Source: Steromphala cineraria
Taxonomy: Eukaryota; Mollusca; Gastropoda; Trochida; Trochidae
DNA: 64,000 nucleotides
NCBI GenBank assembly: GCA_916613615.1
Contig: OU744721.1
Span: 81,535,060 to 81,599,059, forward strand
Direction: 5' to 3'
Shown here: positions 37,101 to 40,245 of the stretch, one piece after another
Layout: each line of letters begins with the position of its first letter
Position numbering within the stretch: position 1 is the first letter of the stretch
The notes under the pieces: model-generated
Told to the model about the DNA's origin: nothing
Databases searched by the model: none
What the model saw: only the letters and a program-made list of their open reading frames with translations
Translations under genes and position numbers: made by a program

Positions 37101-39827
37101 ACATGTTGGGACATCTGACATATTCACCTGAACCATCATGGAGGCTTGTATATTTAACCTGTAATGAGTGATCATAGAACCTCAATCATTCTGTGAAGAA
37201 TGCCGAAAATGTTTCGGCAAGAGTGTTTGACATAAAACTTGGGACTTATTTAAGTCCTGGTTGTGTGATGTATTGCAGGCTGTTCCATGCAGGACAAGTG
37301 CTACAAGATAGGGGAGACTGCCGAATTGCCGGCCAATTGCCTAACCTACAAATGCTTCAATACCGGAGCGATGAAGATAATCAGTGCAGGTGGGTTTATT
37401 GTTTTGCTTTTATATGTTGAAGATAATGTGTTGCTACGGTTGTTGAAAATAGCCCTAAATGTAAACTTTAGACTTTGAAACGAAAATATATCTCAAAAGC
37501 AATTATATAGTATGTAAAAGAGAGGAGCCCACTGAAGCTGTTCATTTTCGTAAACAGCCGTTATCTAGACTTGCTACAATATAGTAGTCATGCGTTGGTC
37601 TTTACGGATATCTCGTTTAATGTATTAACTTTTTGTATGTATGTATATAAATAGTATTAAAAGATGTATGATGTAGAAAGGTAAGACATTACCCTTGTAT
37701 TTACTCTGTCACTCAAGTTGTTGAATAATCAAACTCAAGTGATTAATGATCTTGTGTATTAATAGTAAAATGTATGTCGACACAGATTATAGATATTGAT
37801 ATTTCGATGAAATAATCTTCCTTTCCCGTGGGAAATGTGACGTAAATCCATACTTTAAAGTGACACAGAGTATCTTTCTTAAAATTTTATTTGGTTTTGA
37901 TAAGCTTCAAAATATCTAATATGCTGATTGATAAAATCAAGAAAACATCTAAAATACATTAATATTCGAAATTATGCATCCAATTAATCTACCTATTAGT
38001 TGCAATACCTAATAAACACTATCGAATAGAATATATCTTCCTGTCTGCTTATGACAAGGTTCTAAAATTACGTTTGGCGAATTTGCGCGCGCCACTCGAG
38101 CCACATTGTTCGGTTTTCGATCAAAATCCCGACTTTGAATGGCCGTATTTTCGCTCTAATGTAGTGATTGGCCTTTAACTTGTTATTTTCTGTAACAGTT
38201 AGTGGTTCTCGATGTAGTAACATCGATTTCAAAATGTGACATATGTGATCCTATCAACATACTCTGTGTCTCTTTAAAGTTCAGGACGTTTAATGTTATT
38301 GGTGTAATAATTCCTTTGACTCGACTATCATCTGTTAGTCATCATGATAAAGCATCTGAGCGTGTTATTTCCGTACAGGATGCAACGTTAAGGGCACATG
38401 CCATCCCGCTAACGAGAAGTACACGGTTGATTGCAAATCGTACCTATGTAACTACAACGGAACTCATATCTGGTCAAAACACATCCATACAGGTATGTAC
38501 TGCTATTTAGGTATATTTAGTTTGTCATATGCTTTTGTCTGTCGTTGACGGGAATCACTTTAAACTGTGACGTTTTACATTCATATAAAATACATTGTTT
38601 CCAATGTGTTTATGAATTAAGCAATAATAACTATAACTAAAACAGTGGATATTGAAAAAGAAATGTCAAAATTGCGCACTACGCATTACGCACTACGGAC
38701 ACATATGCTGTCCGAATACGCAATACGCAAACTTAATATGGGCAATGGAACCAACAGTTTTAAATACTCATTACTCATTGAATGTCAAATTGGATATTCA
38801 CCCCACATATAACGTTAGTTACGCATACATAGAATCGGACATCACGCATCACGCAACACGCACGAAAACGTACACATTGAATTCGAGATGTATACCAGAG
38901 AATGATGTCTAACTGAAGCTACAGTGTAGTATTCTGTGTTGCAGGGTGTACGGAGGATGGCAAGTGTATCCCATTCGGCACCCAGAGACTGAGCAAGACC
39001 CACTCCCACTACTGCGAGACACAACAATGTCACCACGGCAAATTCTACACAATAAAAAATCGTGAGTTGTCTTCGTTAATCCCTAATGTCACTCTTGCAT
39101 TAATATTTGCACTCAAATATCCTTGTTTTAATGTTATTGAGGCTGTACTTTAATTTGTGCATCTAATCGATGAAATGATATTGTGTTCACATTGAACCGC
39201 GATAAATGAGACGACCGAAGATATGGTCGGTAACTGAATAGGGATCGTTAGAAACAACGAGATGTTCAGTTTCTACGAACTATATCTTAATTAAAATTAA
39301 AACAGCAATCAAGTCGATGCCTATCAAAAAAAAGGTCAGCGATGAGTAAGCTTGATCTCAAAATAAGAATAACACAGCGACTCGGAGACAGTCTAAGAAT
39401 CAAGGAAACTTATCACACACTATGAATGAGGTCGCAGTCTGATTAAAATCGACTTTGATTCGAGGAAATAAAGTGTAAAAATATTGTCTCTAGTGGGGTT
39501 TGAACTTCAACCAGCCCGGCTTTCCTCTCATTCAGACGGAGAGGATGTTCTGGCTGGTTCGAGCCCCGATAGAGAATTTTTTTTTGATATTTTGTTCCTC
39601 GGAGTACGGTCGTTTTTAATCAGACTGAATGAGGTCGTTGCGGCTTTTCGTAGACCCGTGATGACAAAGAATAATACTACAGCATGTAGCATTCCATTTC
39701 AGAATGTAAAGCGTCAGATGACACGTGTATCGACATGACAGCAGAGGGAACCTCTTACAACTTGATCCACTCGGGCAAATCGTGCACTGGCTTTTGTTAC
39801 GCCACAGGCATCAAGATACGATGCTGA
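10013..39827 (+). CDS. Secreted ApeC-domain protein with 26 short VWC-like cysteine modules (30 coding exons, whole gene)
   Basis: Joining the 30 exons listed below gives 3942 coding bases: 1313 residues plus a TGA stop. All introns begin GT and end AG and all are phase 1, so exons 2-29 are symmetric 1-1 units. Order: signal peptide (exon 1), four Cys modules (residues 40-210), an ApeC domain (about 211-458), then 22 Cys modules (459-1313). ApeC hallmarks are visible: WPRGHY near its start, PGRYC, CP, LPDG, EFCCR.DG, ILP...PF, CQSVQG and FCYY. Each module is roughly [GA]-C-x(5,6)-C-Y-x-x-G...C-x(4)-C, resembling the first half of a VWC domain. Amphioxus ApeC proteins bind peptidoglycan; the role here as a secreted recognition or matrix protein is inference. 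There is no transmembrane segment, and the chain ends in Cys. Exon boundaries were read by eye; untranslated exons and alternative splicing are unknown. Confidence 0.85.
12211..12349. mobile_element. 139-bp CAATCT MITE, copy 2 (intron 1)
   Basis: Perfect 19-base terminal inverted repeats, CAATCTAGTTAAAACTAGC and its inverse. Flanks AAATAAGGA and AAATTAGGA form a 9-base target duplication with one mismatch. Confidence 0.8.
12603..12743 (+). CDS. Exon 2: VWC-like module 1
   Basis: Residues 40-86. This is the most VWC-like module of the protein: Cys, RGVYYDVGDIW, then P-C-x(4)-C. The Y..G..W pattern is the usual signature of the first half of VWC and single-VWC domains. It has five cysteines, an odd number. 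Acceptor CCCCAG|GA and donor AACAG|GTGAAC are both phase 1. Confidence 0.85.
13298..13411 (+). CDS. Exon 3: four-cysteine module 2
   Basis: Residues 87-124, with C-x(5)-C, then C-x(4)-C, and the small hydrophilic tail typical of the modules. The acceptor is CTTGCAG|GG and the donor GCAG|GTGCGT. The length of 114 bases is shared with many later modules. Confidence 0.85.
13915..14300. repeat. CGATAGT-rich degenerate element in intron 3
   Basis: Repeated GATAGT/ACTATT words on both strands (GACTATTGAGATAGCGATAG, TTTTCGATAGTC, CTATCGATAGT). Probably a decayed inverted-repeat element; the ends are unclear. Confidence 0.35.
14377..14493 (+). CDS. Exon 4: module 3 with a fifth cysteine
   Basis: Residues 125-163: ACVWKDGNCY..GE......C-x(4)-C, then a fifth Cys in HGCYV. 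Acceptor TTACAG|CG, donor AAGTCAG|GTCGGT. The donor region is itself copied several times downstream in intron 4 (see repeat at 14487-14940). Confidence 0.85.
14487..14940 (+). repeat. Tandem repeat that copies the exon 4 donor site
   Basis: Five imperfect units of roughly 102-116 bases. Each begins with a version of AAGTCAGGTCTGTATATGAC and continues ...CTTAGAATACAGAAGGTCTG. Unit 1 starts in the last seven bases of exon 4, so later units at about 14604, 14706, 14812 and 14918 carry donor-like CAG|GTCTGT sites. Confidence 0.75.
15342..15538 (+). mobile_element. Foldback element with 10-bp target duplication (intron 4)
   Basis: About 197 bases: ACTTCTTTGAGAGGCATTTT at the left end, then long inverted arms containing GATGACAGCTTCTTTG, CATTGTATGCGACGTTTCGA and their inverse. 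Direct repeats TTATTTGCAT flank it at 15332-15341 and 15539-15548. No coding capacity. Confidence 0.75.
15849..15989 (+). CDS. Exon 5: module 4, long spacing variant
   Basis: Residues 164-210. Four cysteines, but the first pair is spaced by 11 residues rather than 5. The tail is rich in charged residues. The acceptor is CTACAG|GC and the donor CACG|GTCAGT. This is the last module before the ApeC domain. Confidence 0.83.
16100..16235. mobile_element. Decayed foldback element (intron 5)
   Basis: Hairpin arms GATGAACTTCTCTATGGTAG...CGACGTTT and AAACGTCGGTTGTCTAC...AAGAAGTTGATC. The central CGACGTTTCGG matches the core word of the elements at 15342 and 46637. Confidence 0.5.
16827..17114 (+). 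CDS. Exon 6: ApeC domain, first part
   Basis: Residues 211-306. SWPRGHYALL...KCP at residues 214-230 is the ApeC opening (W-P-x-G-x-Y and a Cys-Pro). Further marks are W237..G240, FC at 271-272, WEPGRYCI at 290-297 and TCP at 303-305. The exon contains six cysteines and sequons at N263 and N301. In ApeC proteins this domain is secreted and, in amphioxus, recognises bacterial cell wall; that activity is not shown here. Confidence 0.88.
17555..17866 (+). CDS. Exon 7: ApeC domain, middle part with inserted five-residue repeat
   Basis: Residues 307-410. It opens DFREGY, as ApeC domains do after the CP motif. A five-unit repeat follows at residues 333-357 (see 17632-17706), then RLPDGNF at 360-366, EFCCRYDG at 374-381, IILP..HPF at 387-395 and ECQSVQ at 405-410. 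These match the usual ApeC core. Sequons are at N340, N345, N350, N355, N365 and N402. The repeat is an expansion of a loop that is normally short. Confidence 0.88.
17632..17706 (+). repeat. Five tandem 15-bp coding repeats: sequon ladder in ApeC
   Basis: Five consecutive codon groups follow the pattern x-[L/F/I]-[D/N]-[M/I]-[S/T]. Units 2-5 each contain a complete N-x-S/T sequon (NMS, NMT, NMT, NIT), spaced exactly five residues apart. The repeat resembles a pentapeptide-repeat helix in periodicity but is far too short to be one with confidence. It most simply arose by slippage of a 15-bp unit. Confidence 0.85.
18310..18453 (+). CDS. Exon 8: ApeC domain, last part
   Basis: Residues 411-458. 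GMRVEKEYWSF, then DTEDG (423-427) and NFCYYSPLGC (449-458), which match the ApeC end (a D-x-E-D stretch and a C-Y-Y). Sequons are at N433 and N444. The acceptor is GTGCAG|GT and the donor CTGTG|GTACGT. Confidence 0.87.
18890..19006 (+). CDS. Exon 9: four-cysteine module
   Basis: Residues 459-497. GCTDDEDN..AIGENKTAEC-x(4)-C. The first-to-second Cys spacing is abnormal because no Cys sits before the AIGE stretch, so the module has only three cysteines (460, 478, 483). The acceptor is CCTCAG|GC and the donor GGCG|GTCAGT. Confidence 0.8.
19594..19811 (+). mobile_element. tRNA-derived SINE (intron 9)
   Basis: The head GTGACGTAGCTCAG...GGGGTTCGATTCCCGGTCAC shows an A-box-like GTAGCTCAG and a B box GGTTCGATTCC, with GTGAC/GTCAC pairing, but the anticodon arm is missing. 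The body continues ...GCCGGGTCCTTATGCACAAAG and ends in ATT repeats. It is not a functional tRNA gene. Confidence 0.7.
19942..20094 (+). CDS. Exon 10: longest module (51 residues)
   Basis: Residues 498-548. GCWDELHERCRAENATW, then C-x(4)-QC and a long tail with a sequon (NVT). Four cysteines. The acceptor is CTGCAG|GT and the donor AAAG|GTGCGA. Confidence 0.83.
20487..20848 (+). mobile_element. Intact TTAA-ended MITE (intron 10)
   Basis: Terminal inverted repeats TTAAAGGGGCAGTAGCACGT and its inverse, bounded by TTAA. About 362 bases, no coding frame. A second, interrupted copy is at 2509-3199. TTAA targets are typical of piggyBac-type transposases, but no transposase is present. Confidence 0.8.
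21167..21283 (+). CDS. Exon 11: four-cysteine module, frame open into intron 11
   Basis: Residues 549-587. ACRDGADCRPLNYTKEKGCY..QC. Acceptor CTTCAG|CG, donor CGCAG|GTGAGA. If the donor is not used, the frame stays open through all of intron 11 (see finding). The sequon NYT lies inside the module. Confidence 0.84.
21285..21492 (+). repeat. Degenerate CACTCGACATTCGA repeat (intron 11)
   Basis: Irregular copies of ACTCGACACTCGACATTCGA-like words filling the first part of the intron and grading into the 24-bp minisatellite. In frame with exon 11 it has no stop codon. Confidence 0.7.
21493..21732 (+). repeat. 24-bp minisatellite, ten units (intron 11)
   Basis: Ten 24-base units close to GTTCGACAATAAAGGCACTA+CGAC. 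Because 24 is divisible by three, several frames stay open on both strands. In the exon 11 frame each unit reads RRSTIKAL or a near variant: basic, with no acidic residues. Confidence 0.85.
21799..21915 (+). CDS. Exon 12: module with a fifth cysteine
   Basis: Residues 588-626. GCAVGKDVCIAD..NHTVGC-x(4)-C, then a fifth Cys in SSCGL. Acceptor TGTGTAG|GT, donor GCAG|GTGAGT. The acceptor TAG is also the in-frame stop of the intron 11 readthrough frame. Confidence 0.84.
22262..22390 (+). CDS. Exon 13: four-cysteine module
   Basis: Residues 627-669. GCRDLKGECIDVDSVVTQHC-x(4)-C and a Lys/Leu-rich tail. The acceptor is CTCATAG|GA and the donor CACG|GTAGGT. It is the last single module before the A-B-C cassettes. 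Confidence 0.84.
23229..23375. mobile_element. GGCGGATCC-ended MITE relic (intron 13)
   Basis: Left end CAGGGGCGGATCCAGG, right end CCCCTCTGGATCCACCAATG: imperfect inverted repeats of a type common in animal genomes. A second fragment with the better-preserved end is at 58766-58820. Confidence 0.6.
23573..23692 (+). CDS. Exon 14: cassette 1, A-type module
   Basis: Residues 670-709. GCADRSGKCYEEGDTLESGC-x(4)-C. By position and order it heads the first A-B-C cassette, though it is well diverged from exons 17, 20, 23 and 26 and lacks their fifth Cys. Acceptor CCCACAG|GG, donor GAAG|GTATGG. Confidence 0.85.
23905..23938 (+). repeat. (CAT)n microsatellite (intron 14)
   Basis: About eleven CAT triplets with one CAC interruption. 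Confidence 0.8.
24681..24903. mobile_element. Compound palindromic MITE with TTAA ends (intron 14)
   Basis: Ends TTAAAGG...CCTTTAA. Two palindromes share the arm TAACTTCCAGTGTTTTATTA: 24705-24780 is almost a perfect hairpin and 24790-24903 forms a second one with AGGGGGTCTCCAACTTCTAA at its ends. This looks like one element joined to or inserted in another copy. Confidence 0.75.
25076..25186 (+). CDS. Exon 15: cassette 1, B-type module
   Basis: Residues 710-746. GCSYQGKCYKVGENVTLGAK, then C-x(4)-C. Clear relative of exons 18, 21, 24 and 27 (GCS-x-Q-x-KCYK). Four cysteines and one sequon (NVT). Acceptor CTCCAG|GC, donor GCAG|GTGCGC. Confidence 0.86.
25676..25789 (+). CDS. Exon 16: cassette 1, C-type module
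   Basis: Residues 747-784. GCNYKDKCYPANENFTDGC, then TTFMC and YNGTNIW...FIQK. Relative of exons 19, 22, 25 and 28. Four cysteines, sequons NFT and NGT. Acceptor GACAG|GT, donor AAAG|GTAGGT. Confidence 0.87.
26788..26901 (+). CDS. Exon 17: cassette 2, A-type module
   Basis: Residues 785-822. ACKVDGKCIDPGTVYKRGC, then MQC and a fifth Cys in KSCHS. It differs from exons 20 and 23 at only three bases, all near the 3' end of the exon. Its acceptor side (GTCCTGACTGTTACAG) is shared with exon 26, not with exons 20 and 23. Confidence 0.9.
27181..27288 (+). CDS. Exon 18: cassette 2, B-type module
   Basis: Residues 823-858 (36 residues). GCSFQGKCYKPGDNTTVGNC, then VYKC and a Lys/Asp tail. It is almost base-identical to exons 21 and 24. 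Sequon NTT. Acceptor CTCTCCAG|GC, donor AAAG|GTAGAC. Confidence 0.9.
27619..27732 (+). CDS. Exon 19: cassette 2, C-type module
   Basis: Residues 859-896. GCYNKGTCYPINQNYTIGC, then YMC, FNGTNIW and FVQK. Carries GT before the second Cys where exons 16 and 22 carry DK. Sequons NYT and NGT. Acceptor TTCACAG|GA, donor AAAG|GTAGGT. Confidence 0.9.
27871..27965 (+). repeat. 19-bp tandem repeat, five units (intron 19)
   Basis: Five near-perfect copies of ATGATATCATATGTTTTAA. The unit contains the palindrome ATGATATCAT. It is absent from the paralogous introns 22 and 25. Confidence 0.85.
28583..28696 (+). CDS. Exon 20: cassette 3, A-type module
   Basis: Residues 897-934. Base-identical to exon 23. 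The acceptor side (CATGTATGTTGCAG) is also shared with exon 23. It has five cysteines. The ATG just upstream that would read into the exon lies in the intron and is not taken as a start. Confidence 0.9.
28857..28912 (+). mobile_element. SINE tail relic (intron 20)
   Basis: GGAATATTGCCAAAGCGG...GTTAAACAATAACCAACTCA resembles the mollusc SINE tail GAATATTGCCCAAGCGGCGT...AACAATAACTCACTC seen at 43445. It is reduced to its last part in intron 17. Confidence 0.5.
29032..29139 (+). CDS. Exon 21: cassette 3, B-type module
   Basis: Residues 935-970. It differs from exon 18 by one synonymous base (AAA for AAG before the second Cys). The flanking introns are also close copies of those around exon 18, so the duplication included the introns. 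Confidence 0.9.
29464..29577 (+). CDS. Exon 22: cassette 3, C-type module
   Basis: Residues 971-1008. GCYNKDKCYPVNQNYTIGC, then TFMC and FNGTNIW. Like exon 19 except that DK precedes the second Cys and TF replaces TY. Sequons NYT and NGT. Confidence 0.9.
30056..30169 (+). CDS. Exon 23: cassette 4, A-type module
   Basis: Residues 1009-1046. Identical to exon 20 across its 114 bases, including the fifth cysteine. The downstream intron is alike for about 65 bases (FCTTTCCTAACCC-like start in DNA, then CTTTTCATCATT) and then diverges. Confidence 0.9.
30692..30799 (+). CDS. Exon 24: cassette 4, B-type module
   Basis: Residues 1047-1082. It matches exon 18 except for one synonymous base (TTG for TTA, Leu, near the end). 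Only the last few dozen bases of the upstream intron resemble introns 17 and 20. Confidence 0.9.
30920..31065. mobile_element. Decayed foldback element (intron 24)
   Basis: Arms AAGGACAATTCTTATGGATG and CATCCATGAGAATTGTCCTT enclose a loop with GAAGCGTCGC. It has the same layout as the elements at 15342 and 46637. Confidence 0.55.
31248..31361 (+). CDS. Exon 25: cassette 4, C-type module
   Basis: Residues 1083-1120. GCYYKGTCYPVNKNYTIDC, then TTFMC, FNGTNLW and FLQK. It mixes features of exon 19 (GT) and exon 16 (CTTFMC). Acceptor TTCACAG|GA, donor AAAG|GTAGGT. Confidence 0.9.
32896..33015 (+). repeat. Repeated CGTCAATA words (intron 25)
   Basis: CGTCAATA or CGTCAATAG recurs about six times in 120 bases, and again at 34773. 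Purpose unknown; it may be the edge of a large insertion filling intron 25. Confidence 0.4.
34864..34923. repeat. Short inverted repeat AGAATAGACTCC (intron 25)
   Basis: AGAATAGACTCC at 34862-34873 and its inverse GGAGTCTATTCT at 34914-34925 form a hairpin with an intervening CGTGCACAAC. Possible end of a mobile element. Confidence 0.4.
35229..35342 (+). CDS. Exon 26: cassette 5, A-type module (mosaic)
   Basis: Residues 1121-1158. The exon body matches exons 20 and 23 apart from its second base (silent), but the acceptor side matches exon 17 and the downstream intron matches none of them. Five cysteines. It follows the longest intron (3867 bases). Confidence 0.9.
35988..36720 (-). pseudogene. 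Degenerate LINE reverse transcriptase (intron 26)
   Basis: On the minus strand: a stretch like SSGLLSRLKERFG...EEAFCLLESF near 36600-36680, GPVLFN near 36510, FADDVNLS near 36440, then IELSKEVRNFGVVFDSAMSA at about 36180-36250. These are the order and spacing of non-LTR reverse transcriptases of the CR1/jockey type (G.P.LF, then x-ADD, then vrNLGv.fD). Frameshifts and stops break it, so it is dead. Confidence 0.75.
37279..37389 (+). CDS. Exon 27: cassette 5, B-type module
   Basis: Residues 1159-1195. GCSMQDKCYKIGETAELPANC, then TYKC and a short tail. Clearly B-type but diverged from exons 18, 21 and 24, so this cassette was not part of the recent amplification. Acceptor ATTGCAG|GC, donor GCAG|GTGGGT. 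Confidence 0.87.
38379..38492 (+). CDS. Exon 28: cassette 5, C-type module
   Basis: Residues 1196-1233. GCNVKGTCHPANEKYTVDC, then YLC and YNGTHIW. C-type but diverged. The usual Tyr after the second Cys is His. Acceptor CGTACAG|GA, donor ACAG|GTATGT. Confidence 0.86.
38945..39061 (+). CDS. Exon 29: four-cysteine module
   Basis: Residues 1234-1272. GCTEDGKCIPFGTQRLSKTH, then C-x(4)-C. His-rich (several HSH and CHH). Acceptor TTGCAG|GG, donor AATC|GTGAGT, so the split codon starts with C rather than the usual G. Confidence 0.84.
39435..39627. mobile_element. 193-bp CAGTCT MITE, copy 3 (intron 29)
   Basis: Ends CAGTCTGATTAAAA and its inverse. Perfect 10-base direct repeats AATGAGGTCG flank it (39425-39434, 39628-39637). 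Inside are a hairpin AACCAGCC...GGCTGGTT and a B-box-like GGTTCGAGCCCC, so it may have captured tRNA-like sequence. Confidence 0.8.
39703..39827 (+). CDS. Exon 30: last module and stop
   Basis: Residues 1273-1313 and TGA at 39825. QCKASDDTCIDMTAEG, then KSCTGFC and a C-terminal ...IRC. Five cysteines, the last being the final residue of the protein. Acceptor TTTCAG|AA. Confidence 0.82.
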
Positions 39828-39897
39828 TTACTATGCTTCTGGGCCGCTTCTCACTGACGATTTGTCTTCTAAACAGTTATGCAAATATTAACGTACA

Positions 39898-40099
39898 TAC
39901 CCTATTTCCTCGAATAGACGCGTGTCTACTTTTTCAGACCCCCTTTTTCCCCGGCGTGTATTCGAGACCCGGCGTCTAATGGAGCAATCTAATTAAAATA
40001 TGATCTATTTGCTACACTACGCTACGCATGTATCTGCGTAACGTAGTGAAGCAATTAAGATATCATTTTAATGAGATTGCTAATGGAGGAAATACGGTA
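39898..40099. mobile_element. Outer MITE in the 3' UTR
   Basis: Terminal inverted repeats TACCCTATTTCCTC and GAGGAAATACGGTA (13 of 14 match). Inner arms CTCGAATAGACGCG and CGTGTATTCGAG. Another element (39985-40079) has inserted near its right end. Confidence 0.7.
39985..40079. mobile_element. 95-bp CAATCT MITE, copy 4, nested in the outer MITE
   Basis: Ends CAATCTAATTAAAATATGAT and its imperfect inverse. Perfect 9-base duplication CTAATGGAG at 39976-39984 and 40080-40088. The loop holds CACTACGCTACGCATG and its partner CGTAACGTAGTG. Confidence 0.8.
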
Positions 40100-40223
40100 C
40101 AATGCTAGTGGACAACACACTGTGTTTGTATGATCGCTAAATGACATATCGATCAAAGTGTTTCAAATATCTAACTTATATAAACAAGATTACATATTAG
40201 ACATAATTTCATATCGATCTCAA

Positions 40224-40229
40224 AATAAA
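40224..40229 (+). terminator. Candidate polyadenylation signal AATAAA
   Basis: Canonical hexamer about 400 bases after the stop codon, and the first one on this strand after the gene. Hexamers are common in AT-rich DNA, so this is only a candidate. Confidence 0.4.
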
Positions 40230-40245
40230 GCCACTGTACAATTAA

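Larger units (their letters stand above)
10131..39702 (+). other. Introns 1-29 of the ApeC/VWC-like gene
   Basis: Intron lengths in order are 2472, 554, 965, 1355, 837, 440, 443, 436, 935, 1072, 515, 346, 1182, 1383, 489, 998, 279, 330, 850, 335, 324, 478, 522, 448, 3867, 1936, 989, 452 and 641 bases. Introns 18 and 21 are near copies, as are 17 and 20, reflecting cassette duplication. Intron 25 is far longer than its counterparts 19 and 22. Repeats found inside are listed separately; outside those I see no further exon-like module. Confidence 0.7.
39828..40245 (+). other. Probable 3' UTR
   Basis: The first canonical AATAAA after the stop is at 40224-40229, predicting an end near 40245. Two nested palindromic elements (39898-40099 and 39985-40079) sit inside and would form a strong hairpin in the mRNA. 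Confidence 0.5.
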
